Part shown: one piece after another, positions 15,890-23,707 of the stretch
Layout of the letters: each line of letters opens with the position of its first letter
Numbering within the stretch: position 1 is the stretch's first letter
NCBI RefSeq assembly: GCF_018829635.1
Contig: NZ_JAHKKG010000001.1
Location: 620,001 to 684,000, forward strand
Direction: 5' to 3'
DNA length: 64,000 nt
Source of the DNA: Paractinoplanes bogorensis
GTDB lineage: Bacteria; Actinomycetota; Actinomycetes; Mycobacteriales; Micromonosporaceae
Translations under genes and position numbers: made by a program
Notes under the pieces: model-generated
The model's database searches: none
Seen by the model: the letters and a program-made list of their open reading frames with translations, nothing else
Told to the model about the DNA's origin: nothing

Positions 15890-16800
15890 GGCAGCACCTC
15901 GGCGGCGATCAGGTCGATGTGGTCGAGGTCGTCCATCTCGATGATGCGCAGGTGCACGCGACCGGCGCCGATCTCGCGCATCTGTTCGATCCGCTCGACC
16001 AGCGCGGCGGGGGAGCCGGTTACCGGGTCTTCCGGCGGGAGGGCGCTCTTGACGTGCAGGGGAGCGGCCCGTTCGGCGGCCTCGGCATCGGTGCGGCCGA
16101 TCGCGACCACGATGCCCGCCGACAGGGTCAGCTCTCGTCCGGTCTTCTCCGACGCCTGCCGCACGCGGTCGAACGCCGCCGCGGTCTCGGCCACGGTCTT
16201 GAACGGCATGTTGAACTCGTCGGCGAACCGGGCCGCCAGTTCCGGCGTACGGCGTGGGCCCTTGCCCCCGATGATGATCGGCGGGTGCGGTCGCTGGACC
16301 GGTCGCGGCAGTGCGTGGGCGTCCACCAGTTGGTAATGCTTTCCCTCGTACGAGTACATCTCGTCCTCGGGGGTGTGCCAAAGTCCGGTGAGGATCTCGA
16401 GCTGCTCCTCGAGGCGGTCGAAACGCTCGCCCACCGGGGGGAACGGGATCCCGTACGCGGTGTGTTCGCGCTCCACCCAGCCGGCGCCCATGCCCAGCTC
16501 AACGCGGCCGCCGCTCATCTGGTCGACCTGCGCCACGATGATCGACAAAGGACCGGGCAAACGGAATGTGGCGGAATTCACCATCGTGCCGATCCGCAGG
16601 GTGGTGGTCTCGCGCGCGAGCCCGGCCAGCGTGACCCAGGCGTCGGTCGGCCCGGGCAGTCCGGGCTCCGGGGTCAGCGCCCGGTAGTGATCGGCCCGCA
16701 GAAGTCCCTCGTAACCAGCGGATTCGGCGTGCCGCGCGAACCGCAGCTGGGTGTCATAAGAGGCACCACGATGGGGCTCGACGAACAGGCTTACGCGCAT
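15874..16800 (-). CDS. LLM class F420-dependent oxidoreductase
   Basis: 308 residues of the bacterial luciferase-like TIM-barrel family. Visible motifs are MRVSLFVEPHRG, HAESAGYEGLLRADHY, TTLRIGTMVNSATFRLPGPLSIIVAQVDQMSGGRVELGMGAGW-type sequence (split across strands 3-4) and RPHPPIIIGGKGPRRTPELAARFADEFN. The pattern is that of TIGR03560-like F420-dependent enzymes of actinobacteria. The start at 16800 has GAGGA five bases upstream; longer in-frame starts add 47 residues unlike the family. Cofactor F420 and substrate are inferred from family only. Confidence 0.9.
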   Translation of the reverse strand: MRVSLFVEPHRGASYDTQLRFARHAESAGYEGLLRADHYRALTPEPGLPGPTDAWVTLAGLARETTTLRIGTMVNSATFRLPGPLSIIVAQVDQMSGGRVELGMGAGWVEREHTAYGIPFPPVGERFDRLEEQLEILTGLWHTPEDEMYSYEGKHYQLVDAHALPRPVQRPHPPIIIGGKGPRRTPELAARFADEFNMPFKTVAETAAAFDRVRQASEKTGRELTLSAGIVVAIGRTDAEAAERAAPLHVKSALPPEDPVTGSPAALVERIEQMREIGAGRVHLRIIEMDDLDHIDLIAAEVLPQLSK

Positions 16801-17018
16801 CATCGTCCTCAAGAGGCAGACGTTCCGGACGCATACCGGCTCATCATGATCGAATGTGAGAGATACGTCTACTTCGCTATTTGAGATGAATCTGTCATCG
16901 ATGCTTGTGCCAGTTTGCCCTACGATCCCCGGTCGGGGCACCCCTGTCCCACGTTCGACCCCTACGACCGCGGCGCGCCCTTTGCCGTCGTTGTCGATTC
17001 CCCTCGGGAAGGATTCCG

Positions 17019-18053
17019 GTGCAGAGAAGGACCCTCGTACGTTCCGTTGTCGCCGGCGCGCTCGCTCTGACCATGAGCGCAGCCGCCGGGTGCAGCGACG
17101 ACTCGGCTGACGGCGACGGAGGCTCCGGCTCCGCGTCGCTCGAAAAGATCACTTACCTGACCTCGTTCGGCACCTTCGGACGTGACTCATACGCGTACGT
17201 CGCCCTCGAGAAGGGCTACTTCAAGGACGCCGGCTTCGACGTCGAGGTCAAGCCCGGCGCCGGCTCCGGTGAGGGCATCAAGGCCATCGTCTCCGGTGCC
17301 GCCCAGTTCACCCCGATCGACCTCACCGGTGGCCTGATCGCGGCCGGCGGCAAGGACAAGACCACCGGCTTCACCGCGGTGAGCGCGATCCAGCAGCGCA
17401 CGATGGCCGCCATCATCTCGCTCGACGGCAACGGCATCGCCTCGCCCAAGGACCTCGAGGGCAAGACGCTGGCCGACGCGCCCGGCTCGGTCGTGCGGAC
17501 GCTGTTCCCGACCTACGCCAAGCTGGCCAACATCGACGACAAGAAGGTCACCTTCCAGAACGGCCAGGCGCAGACCCTGATCGGCACGCTCGCGTCGGGC
17601 AAGGTGCAGGGCATCGGTCAGTTCGTGGTGGGCAAGCCGACCGTCGAGACCGTCTCCAAGAAGACGGCCGTCGTGCTGCCCTACAGCGACTACCTGCAGG
17701 ACCTCTACGGCAACGTCCTGATCACGTCGACCAAGTACGCGACGGACAACCCCGAGAAGGTCAAGAAGTTCACCGAGGCGCTGCTCAAGGGTCTGCAGTA
17801 CTCCATCGACAACCCGGCCGAGGCCGGCACGATCATGGCCAAGTACGTCCAGACGGCCAACCCCAAGGGCGTCGAGGCCGAGCTCAAGCTGATGGGCCCG
17901 TACGTGAAGTCGGCCGCGGCCGGCATCCCGGTCGGTGCGCTCGACGCGGAGCGGGTCGCGCGCAGCATCGCGATCCTGCAGGGTTCCGGCCAGATCGACC
18001 CGGGTCTCAAGCCCGAGCAGGTCATCAACTTCGATCTGACCCCGAAGGCCTAG
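17019..18053 (+). CDS. ABC transporter substrate-binding lipoprotein (NMT1/THI5-like)
   Basis: 344 residues. Lipoprotein signal: VQRRTLVRSVVAGALALTMS then AAGC, Cys at about 24. The mature protein is the NMT1/THI5/SsuA type that binds sulfonates, nitrate, taurine or pyrimidine precursors: ITYLTSFGTFGRDSYAYVALEKGYFKDAGFDVEVKPGAGSGEGIKAIVSGAAQ-type opening and VVRTLFPTYAKLANID later. The GTG at 17019 has GGAAGGA at proper spacing. A strong hairpin follows the stop (18060-18085), then the permease gene. Ligand unknown; no TPP riboswitch is seen upstream. Confidence 0.92.
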   Translation: MQRRTLVRSVVAGALALTMSAAAGCSDDSADGDGGSGSASLEKITYLTSFGTFGRDSYAYVALEKGYFKDAGFDVEVKPGAGSGEGIKAIVSGAAQFTPIDLTGGLIAAGGKDKTTGFTAVSAIQQRTMAAIISLDGNGIASPKDLEGKTLADAPGSVVRTLFPTYAKLANIDDKKVTFQNGQAQTLIGTLASGKVQGIGQFVVGKPTVETVSKKTAVVLPYSDYLQDLYGNVLITSTKYATDNPEKVKKFTEALLKGLQYSIDNPAEAGTIMAKYVQTANPKGVEAELKLMGPYVKSAAAGIPVGALDAERVARSIAILQGSGQIDPGLKPEQVINFDLTPKA

Positions 18054-18059
18054 TTTTCC

Positions 18060-18090
18060 GGGGCGTGCCGGTGACGGCACGCCCCTTTCT
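18060..18090 (+). terminator. Intrinsic terminator/attenuator between binding protein and permease
   Basis: An 11-bp perfect stem (GGGGCGTGCCG / CGGCACGCCCC) closes a GTGA loop at 18060-18085 and is followed by TTTCTT. It sits 7 nt after the binding-protein stop and 20 nt before the permease ribosome-binding site. Partial termination here would make more binding protein than permease, a usual stoichiometry. Confidence 0.75.
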
Positions 18091-18109
18091 TCTCGTCGGA
18101 GGAGCACCG

Positions 18110-18937
18110 GTGCAAGACACGCTGACGCCACCGTCGGAGGCCGCCGTGACCAGTCCCGCCCGTCCGGCCCGACGGTTCTCGGCCTCGCTGGTGGCCTGGC
18201 CGGTGCTCGGCATCGTCGTGACGGTCGCGGTGTGGTGGGCGGCCGTCGAGATCTTCGACATCCAGCCGATCATCCTGCCCTCCCCGCTGGACGTCGCCGA
18301 AAGCTTCGGCACCTACCCCGACCTGCTGCTCAGCACCACCTGGGACACCGTGCGGGTCACCCTGATCGGCTTCGCCCTGTCGATCGTCATCGGGGTCGCC
18401 CTCGGCACGGCCATCGCCGCCTGGAAGCCGTTCGAGCGCGCTTTCGGCCCGCTCCTGGTCGCCCTCAACGCGGTGCCCAAGGTGGCCCTGGCCCCGCTGA
18501 TGATCGCCTGGTTCGGCTTCGGCACCACGCCGGTTCTGGCGATGGCGTTCCTGCTGTGCTTCTTCCCGATCGTGCTGTCCACGGCGACCGGCCTGACCAG
18601 CACGCCGGCCGACCTGGTCGAGCTGACCCGCTCGCTCGACGCGACCCGGGTGCAGACCTTTCTGCGCGTACGGGTTCCGGCCGCCCTGCCCCAGATCTTC
18701 GTCGGTCTGAAGCTGGCCATGCCGCTGGCCGTGATCGGTGTGGCGGTCGGCGAGATGCAGTCGGGCAGCGTCGACGAGGGCCTCGGCACGATCATCGTTC
18801 AGACCGCGGGCCAGGGCGACACCGCCACGGCGTTCGCCGCCCTGACCTTGATGGCCATCGTGAGCATCATCCTGTACTACGCGATCGTCGCCATCGAGCG
18901 CGTCGCCCTGCCCTGGGTCCGCGGCACCACGGCCTAA
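18110..18937 (+). CDS. ABC transporter permease (SsuC/TauC type)
   Basis: 275 residues with about six membrane helices and the binding-protein-dependent permease signature ELTRSLDATRVQTFLRVRVPAALPQIFVGLKLAMPLAVIGV-like (EAA loop, about residues 165-205). IILPSPLDVAESFGTYPDL near residue 60 is typical of the nitrate/sulfonate group. The GTG at 18110 has GGAGGAG six bases upstream; an earlier GTG at 18065 lies in the terminator hairpin and is rejected. No ATP-binding subunit is encoded next door: a convergent PhyH gene follows with a 4-bp overlap. The ATPase must be encoded elsewhere. Confidence 0.93.
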   Translation: MQDTLTPPSEAAVTSPARPARRFSASLVAWPVLGIVVTVAVWWAAVEIFDIQPIILPSPLDVAESFGTYPDLLLSTTWDTVRVTLIGFALSIVIGVALGTAIAAWKPFERAFGPLLVALNAVPKVALAPLMIAWFGFGTTPVLAMAFLLCFFPIVLSTATGLTSTPADLVELTRSLDATRVQTFLRVRVPAALPQIFVGLKLAMPLAVIGVAVGEMQSGSVDEGLGTIIVQTAGQGDTATAFAALTLMAIVSIILYYAIVAIERVALPWVRGTTA

Positions 18938-19698
18938 GCCAAGGCCTGACGGATCGTGCGGGCGACCGGGCCGTGGTTGTCGGCGTAGGGCGCTTCGCGG
19001 TGCTCTTCCGACGGGCTGATGCACGGCTGGGCCAGGAACCGGGGACGGGTGCCGTGGTGCGGTTGCGCGGCGTGCACGAGGAACGGGTGGCACACGAACA
19101 CGTCGCCCGCCCGGCCCGTGGCCAGGGCGACCGGCCGGTGTGCCGAGGCGGTGTCGACCAGTGGTGACAGCACTTCGCCGGAGGCGCCCGCAGTGCCGTA
19201 GCGGCGCAACACCGGCGGAACGTCCATGTGCGACCCCACGCGGATCCGGGTGGGCGCATCACTCTCGTCGACGTCGGTGAAGAGGAACAGCGTCAGCATC
19301 GCCCGGTAGCTCGAATGCACGTTGGTCCAATAGGACGACTCGCCGGGCGGCGTGTAGGCACCCTCGATGTGCCAGCCGGCGTCGTCCGGTTCCTCGACAT
19401 GCGGGAACCGCAACGGAAAGGCCCCGATCCCGTCCCGCCGCGGCTCCCAGCGGCCCGGCCCGACCAGGGCGTCGAGCGCATCGAGCAGAACGGGCATGGT
19501 CGCCGCCCGCGCGAACGGCGCCTGTGGCATGTGCCCGATCCAGTGGACGGGTTGCTTCCAGGTCGCGGGATCGCCGGGTTCCGCGTCGATCTCGGCCCAG
19601 AGCAGCCGCACACACTCGTCGACCAGATCGGCGGGCACCGCCTGCTCGATCCGCACGAACCCGTCGCGGACGAACTGCTCGATCACCTCAGCGTCCAT
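18934..19698 (-). CDS. Phytanoyl-CoA dioxygenase (PhyH) family protein
   Basis: 254 residues of the PhyH Fe(II)/2-oxoglutarate oxygenase fold. The proximal metal motif appears as WHIEGAY (His110, Glu112) and the distal His as FLVHAAQPHHG (His209); the usual HxD is HxE here. IRVGSHMDVPPVLRRYG and ATGRAGDVFVCHPFLVH match the family order. Cytoplasmic; the substrate is unknown since PhyH proteins hydroxylate many small molecules. It converges on the ABC permease gene with a 4-bp overlap and has no obvious partner. Confidence 0.85.
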   Translation of the reverse strand: MDAEVIEQFVRDGFVRIEQAVPADLVDECVRLLWAEIDAEPGDPATWKQPVHWIGHMPQAPFARAATMPVLLDALDALVGPGRWEPRRDGIGAFPLRFPHVEEPDDAGWHIEGAYTPPGESSYWTNVHSSYRAMLTLFLFTDVDESDAPTRIRVGSHMDVPPVLRRYGTAGASGEVLSPLVDTASAHRPVALATGRAGDVFVCHPFLVHAAQPHHGTRPRFLAQPCISPSEEHREAPYADNHGPVARTIRQALA

Positions 19699-19783
19699 GA
19701 TTGGAGGCTGGCCGCTCCCGCCCGGGACAGCAACCGAATATGCCGCCCCGCCTGAGGTCCACCGAATCGGACAAAACGTACAT

Positions 19784-19795
19784 TAGTCTGACGGA
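19784..19795 (+). promoter_or_regulatory. Leaderless -10 box before the SIMPL gene
   Basis: TAGTCT at 19784-19789 ends six bases before the ATG. No ribosome-binding site is present. The surrounding 40 bases are AT-richer than average. Confidence 0.4.
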
Positions 19796-20548
19796 ATGAT
19801 TCGATCGCGCTTTGGCATTCCGGCTCTCGCTGTGCTGGCCGTCCTGGTCGGTGGCGGCCCGGCCTTCGCCGCTGAGGCCCGCTCGGCTTCGGTTGTCGCC
19901 CGCCCGGATTCGGCCGGCGACCTTCGACCCACCCCGGACAGCGTGGTGGTCACCGGCAACGGCGAGGTGTTCGGCCGGCCCGACGTGGTCACCGCTTCGT
20001 TCGGGGTCGAGGCCGAAGCCGCCACCGTGGCCGAGGCCCTGAAGCAGGCCACCGCGGCCGCCACCCGCATGCGGGACACGCTCGCCAAGGCCGGCCTGAC
20101 CACGGACGACCTGCAGACCTCGAACGCCGGCATCAGCTCGAAGACCGACAAGAACGGCAAGGTCATCGGCTACACCGCCAACCAGGGCCTGACCGCGACC
20201 ATCCGGAACCTGCCCAAGGCCGGCGAGATGATGACCGCCGCCATCAAGGCCGGCGGCGACGCGGCCCGGCTGAGCGGCGTCACCTTCAGCATCGAGAACA
20301 AGACCAAGCTGATCGCCGGGGCGCGGAAGAAGGCGTTCGCCGACGCCCGCGAGGCCGCCGCGCTCTACGCCCAGGAGGCCGGCCGCAAGCTGGGCCAGGT
20401 CATCAAGGTGACCGAGACCAGTTTCGGCGGCGGCGCCCTGCGCGGGTGGAGCAACGACATGGCCGCGGCCGACGCACCCATGCCGATCGAACCGGGCCGC
20501 CTGCCGCTGACCGCGACCGTCACCGTGGAGTGGGCGCTGGTCTCGTAG
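19796..20548 (+). CDS. Secreted SIMPL (DUF541) domain protein
   Basis: 250 residues. A Sec signal peptide (MIRSRFG, hydrophobic core, PAFAAEA) should be cleaved near residue 26. The mature part is a SIMPL domain: DSVVVTGNGEVFGRPDVVTASFGVEAEAATVAEALKQA at the start, DLQTSNAGISSK in the middle and ARKKAFADAREAAALYAQEAGRKLGQVI near the end. Family members are periplasmic or secreted proteins linked to stress responses, with no enzyme activity assigned. Single gene with its own promoter. Confidence 0.88.
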   Translation: MIRSRFGIPALAVLAVLVGGGPAFAAEARSASVVARPDSAGDLRPTPDSVVVTGNGEVFGRPDVVTASFGVEAEAATVAEALKQATAAATRMRDTLAKAGLTTDDLQTSNAGISSKTDKNGKVIGYTANQGLTATIRNLPKAGEMMTAAIKAGGDAARLSGVTFSIENKTKLIAGARKKAFADAREAAALYAQEAGRKLGQVIKVTETSFGGGALRGWSNDMAAADAPMPIEPGRLPLTATVTVEWALVS

Positions 20549-20557
20549 AGCGCGTCC

Positions 20558-20833
20558 GTGCCCGAACACCCCGTTGGATGCCACTGCTGCGGCGCGCCGC
20601 TCGACGGCGTCGATCTCGATATCCGCACGACGCTGCCGGATGCGATCCAGGCCCTGTCCGAGGAGCAACGCGCCGTGGCGTGGGGCAACAGTGATTTCCA
20701 GCGGGTCGAGGGCATCGGCGGTTTCCTGCGCTGCCTCATGCCGGTGCGCCTGACCGGCGGGGGCAGCGTACCGCCAACCACGTCATCCGCTTCGTCGGAC
20801 CGGGCCGGACCGTCCACATCGAGCCGTTCATGA
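20558..20833 (+). pseudogene. 5' part of a DUF2199-like gene (chimeric pseudogene, left half)
   Basis: The first ~66 codons read like the beginning of a DUF2199 protein: CHCCGAPLDGVDLDIRTTLPD with its Cys pair, then SEEQRAVAWGNSDFQ and FLRCLMPVRLTGG. After the LTGG segment the frame changes to a random Ser/Thr/Pro tail (PPTTSSASSDR) and stops, whereas family members continue for about another 100 residues. Another gene's 3' part begins in a different frame at the same point. This looks like a deletion joining two genes out of frame. Confidence 0.5.
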
Positions 20834-21117
20834 CACCACCGCAGACGCCCGCGGCCGAGACGATCGCCGCGATGACCGAGGGTCTGCCCGCCAGGGCCAT
20901 CGGCGAACTGACCGAGCACGACACCACCGTGGCCCGGCGGGCGTTCTGGCTCACCACCACCCCGAACGGCCGTGTCCAGCACGAGTTCTACGGCTACGCC
21001 GCAGCCCCCGGCACCCTCCTGGCCGTCACGTGCATGTACGACGACCCCGCCGACCTGGAGTGGGCCCAACACGTCTGGCGCTCGATCCGCCACACTGGCG
21101 GAACACGCGAATGGTGA
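20764..21117 (+). pseudogene. 3' part of a second gene (chimeric pseudogene, right half)
   Basis: In frame with 20830, protein-like sequence begins at about 20764 with ANHVIRFVGPGRTVHIEPF and continues MTPPQTPAAETIAAMTEGLPARAIGEL to LAVTCMYDDPADLEWAQHVWRSIRH at the stop. The C-terminal CMYDDPADLEWA..VWRSIRH segment resembles the end of a DUF1795/PsbP-like protein. No start codon or ribosome-binding site fits the beginning of the conserved part, and the N-terminal part is missing. A shortened 95-residue protein starting at 20830 is possible. Confidence 0.45.
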
Positions 21118-21135
21118 ATAACTGATGGGGGCGGC

Positions 21136-21519
21136 GTGGACGGGTTTTCCGTAGTGGTGGGGGCCGGATCATTTCGGGGGGACGGGGTTCGGTTTCCGCA
21201 CCGGTGGACCGATGAGGGCGTCAGCGTGGAAGCCGATTTCACCGGGGCCCACCTGCTGCATCTGGCGGCGGCCGGGTGCGTGCTCAACGACCTCTATCGG
21301 GAAGCCCAGCAACTCGGGCTCGTGCTGAACGGAGTGCGGGTGACGGCGTCGGGCGGGTTCGACAGCGCGACGTGGGTTTCGACCGGGATCACGTACGGGA
21401 TCGAACTGGATTCGACCGCCTCTGAAGAGGAGCGGACCGCGCTGGTGGCCCGGGTCGACGAGGTGGCCGAGATTCCGCGCGCGATTCGGGCCGGTGCGCC
21501 GGTGCAGCGCCGAGACTAA
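21136..21519 (+). CDS. OsmC family protein
   Basis: A 127-residue OsmC/Ohr-fold protein. THLLHLAAAGCVLNDLYREAQQLG-like sequence (residues ~36-60) contains the conserved Cys of the family, and LNGVRVTASGGFD and EEERTALVARVDEVAEIPRAIRAG are the usual following strand and helix. OsmC proteins reduce hydroperoxides with a Cys pair; here only the first Cys is clear, so peroxidase activity is uncertain. GTG start preceded by GGGGGCGG. Converges on the Ddn-type gene with a 4-bp overlap. Confidence 0.85.
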   Translation: MDGFSVVVGAGSFRGDGVRFPHRWTDEGVSVEADFTGAHLLHLAAAGCVLNDLYREAQQLGLVLNGVRVTASGGFDSATWVSTGITYGIELDSTASEEERTALVARVDEVAEIPRAIRAGAPVQRRD

Positions 21520-21950
21520 GGCAGCGGAAGCAATTCGAACACCGGGTGACGGTCGGCCTCGGCGGCGAACTTCTCGGGTGGCGCGTCCGGGCTCGCGTCG
21601 AAATACGGGCGGGTCGCGGTCGCCACGCCTACGTAGCGTTTGAGCACCATTCCCGTTTCGGCCGGGGCCATTTCCCGTACGGCGTAATCGTGGGTCTTTC
21701 CGCGACGAGTCAGACTGACCCGGCCGTTGGCGCGCGCGTTGTGGACCCAGGACACCACGCCGTACGGGGAAACCAGCCATTGCTTCGTTCCCTCCCGCAC
21801 CACCGTGGCCGGATGCGTGAGCGGGCGCCCGGTCTTGCGGCCGGTCGTGGTCAGCATGTAAGTGCCGGGCACCACCCCGGCCCGCACGAACAGCCCGATC
21901 ACGACGTCACCGATGCGGCGCCCCCGGCTGCGGCGGAACTGTCGTGGCAT
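21516..21950 (-). CDS. Deazaflavin (F420)-dependent nitroreductase/quinone reductase, Ddn family
   Basis: 144 residues of the Ddn split-barrel family: TYMLTTTGRKTGRPLTHPATVVREGTKQWLVSPYGVVSWVHNARANGRVSL-type order includes the hallmark TTGRKTG loop and the SPYG..WVHN(A)R motif that contacts F420. The C-terminal KRYVGVATATRPYFD is also typical. Members use reduced F420 to reduce quinones or nitro compounds, often membrane-associated through the N-terminus, which here has a hydrophobic GDVVIGLFVRAGVV helix. ATG at 21950. Substrate unknown. Confidence 0.9.
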   Translation of the reverse strand: MPRQFRRSRGRRIGDVVIGLFVRAGVVPGTYMLTTTGRKTGRPLTHPATVVREGTKQWLVSPYGVVSWVHNARANGRVSLTRRGKTHDYAVREMAPAETGMVLKRYVGVATATRPYFDASPDAPPEKFAAEADRHPVFELLPLP

Positions 21951-21981
21951 GGTTCCAGCCTGATCCCGGTGTCCACATGAG

Positions 21982-23187
21982 TCAACGCACGGTCGGGCCG
22001 AACATCTTCTGCCGCAGTCTCGGCACGCGCTGGCCCAGGCGGAGCAGGGACCGGAAGACGGCTCGGTTGGCCGGCCCGGCGAGTGTGGCGTTGCGGGCGT
22101 TGCGGGTCGAGAGCGCGAGCGCCCGATTGGCATAGGCGCGCATCGCGGTCTCGTAGCGGCCGACGGCACGCACCGGATCGTCGCCGGCGGTCAAGGCCTG
22201 GCGGAGCTGGTCGGCATCGCGCAGAGCGGTGTTGGCGCCGATGCCGGCCATCGGGGTCATGTTGTGGACGGCGTCGCCGAGCAGGGTGACCGCTGACGGA
22301 TCCCAGTCGGGCAGGGTGGGCATGGTGCGTAGCGGCACGGTGCCGACGGTGCCGGGGTCGGTGGCCTCGACCACGGCCCGCAGGTGCGGGGCCCAGCCGC
22401 GGACCCGGTCGAGCACCAGGCTCTTGAGCCGCGCGCCGTCGAGGTCGCCGACGCCGGCCGGATAGGACGACGTGGCGGCGGCCCAGGCCCAGACGATGGT
22501 GCGATCGGCGCCGGCGGCCCACGTGGACAGGAACAACCAACCCCTTCCCGCCGGTACGACGTTGTTGATCCCGCCGTCGGTCAGTTCCCCGGGCAGCCGG
22601 GTGGCGAGGTCACCGGTGAGCGAAGTGCGGCCCGCGATGTTGAGGATGCCCAGTTCCTGACGTCGCAGCTCGGGCAGGCGCTGGCGGCGGACCCGGCTGT
22701 TGCTGCCGTCGGCGCCGATCAGCAGATCACCGTCGGCGTGGGTGCCGTCGGCGAAATGGGCCCGGACGCCGGAGCCGGTGAGTTCGTAGTGGTCGAATTC
22801 CTTGTCCCAGTGCACGGCGGGTTCGGTGCCGAGGAGCAGGGCCGCACGCAGGTCGTCGCGGTTGACGGCCCGGCGCTTCGTGACCGGGTCGGTGGCGTTG
22901 ACGGGGAAGCGCTTGTCGACGGTGGCCAGCACCGAGCCGCGGGGGTCGTGGAAGCGGACGATCATCGGGGCGGGCACGCCGTCGGCGTCGATCTGCTTCC
23001 AGTTGGCGGCGGGCAGGCAGTGGTGCAGTGCTCGCAGGCCGTCGGCGTCGAGGTGGATGCCGTAGCTGGCCGGCTGTCCACCGTCGCGGGGCGATCGCTC
23101 GTAGACCTGGGCGTCGATGCCGGCCCCGCGCAGGCCGTGCAGCAGGGTGAGGCCGCCGAGACCGGCCCCGATGATGAGGACGCGCAT
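21982..23187 (-). CDS. FAD-dependent monooxygenase (PHBH fold)
   Basis: 401 residues. N-terminal Rossmann motif LIIGAGLGGLTLLHGL (GxGxxG, residues 5-15), then a middle DG-type segment DGDLLIGADGSNSRVR and the second FAD motif LLGDAVHNMTPMAGIGANTALRDADQL near residue 290. These are the three fingerprints of group A aromatic/polyketide hydroxylases. Single-component flavin enzyme, cytoplasmic. It lies 3 bp downstream of the MarR gene on the same strand, so the regulator and enzyme are one operon, likely induced by an aromatic or drug-like compound. Confidence 0.92.
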   Translation of the reverse strand: MRVLIIGAGLGGLTLLHGLRGAGIDAQVYERSPRDGGQPASYGIHLDADGLRALHHCLPAANWKQIDADGVPAPMIVRFHDPRGSVLATVDKRFPVNATDPVTKRRAVNRDDLRAALLLGTEPAVHWDKEFDHYELTGSGVRAHFADGTHADGDLLIGADGSNSRVRRQRLPELRRQELGILNIAGRTSLTGDLATRLPGELTDGGINNVVPAGRGWLFLSTWAAGADRTIVWAWAAATSSYPAGVGDLDGARLKSLVLDRVRGWAPHLRAVVEATDPGTVGTVPLRTMPTLPDWDPSAVTLLGDAVHNMTPMAGIGANTALRDADQLRQALTAGDDPVRAVGRYETAMRAYANRALALSTRNARNATLAGPANRAVFRSLLRLGQRVPRLRQKMFGPTVR

Positions 23188-23190
23188 CGC

Positions 23191-23643
23191 TCAGCCGCCG
23201 ATCATCGTGCGCAGCAGGTGGTGCAGCTGCTCGGTCTGGTCCGGGCTCAGGGCCTTGGTCGCGGCCGCCTCGGCCGGCCGGGCGGCGTCGCGGGCCCGGC
23301 CGAGAACCTCGCGCCCGTGGTCGGTGAGAGTGACCGCGCGCAGCCGCCGGTCGCCCGGCACCAGCTCGCGGGAGGCGAGGTCGAGACGCTCGAGGTCGTC
23401 GACGATCCGCACGATCGACGCCTTGTCGTGGTCGGTCTGAGCGACCAGGTCGCGCTGGGTGAGTGGCCCGTCCGCCCGGAGGCGCATCAGAACCATCAGG
23501 TGGCGTCGCTCGAAGCCGAACGGAAGGAGGGCCTCGTCGATCGCGGCGGCCACCCGGTCGTGGGCGCGGCGCAGCAGGAGGCCGAGCGCGAACGGCGAGC
23601 CGGTCTGCGGGTTGTCCGGAGTTTCTGGTCGGTTGTCTGGCAC
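23191..23643 (-). CDS. MarR family regulator
   Basis: 150 residues. LGLLLRRAHDRVAAAIDEALLPFGFERRHLMVLMRLRADGPLTQRDLVAQTDHDKASIVRIVDDLERLDLASRELVPGDRRLRAVTLTDHG-type winged helix with the D..R-wing signature (VPGDRRLR). GTG start at 23643, with TAGTAT six bases upstream on the coding strand (leaderless geometry). A perfect palindrome at 23676-23692 in the shared upstream region is the likely operator. It should repress itself, the FAD monooxygenase downstream and possibly the divergent DUF3159/MCO operon. Confidence 0.92.
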   Translation of the reverse strand: MPDNRPETPDNPQTGSPFALGLLLRRAHDRVAAAIDEALLPFGFERRHLMVLMRLRADGPLTQRDLVAQTDHDKASIVRIVDDLERLDLASRELVPGDRRLRAVTLTDHGREVLGRARDAARPAEAAATKALSPDQTEQLHHLLRTMIGG

Positions 23644-23707
23644 ACGCCGATACTATCTCACAAGAAACAGACTTGCTAGAAACAGTTTCTAGTGAAACGA
23701 TCTGGTC
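23644..23707. promoter_or_regulatory. Shared MarR operator (perfect palindrome) and divergent promoters
   Basis: CTAGAAA-CAG-TTTCTAG at 23676-23692 is a perfect 17-bp palindrome with 7-bp arms. A partial extra copy, AGAAACAG, lies at 23663-23670. On the minus strand TAGTAT (23655-23650) precedes the MarR GTG by six bases. The palindrome lies 15 bp before the ATG of the plus-strand operon. Binding here could control both directions. Confidence 0.65.

Noticed and set aside
15223..16884. 553-codon plus frame across the response regulator and LLM gene
   Set aside because: It is the complement of real genes in other frames; the kinase, regulator and LLM motifs lie in other frames.
16801..17018. 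TPP riboswitch before the NMT1/THI5-like binding protein
   Set aside because: CTGAGA and ACCTGA elements are absent; only an AT-rich promoter-like patch with a short GATGA/TCATC inverted repeat is present.
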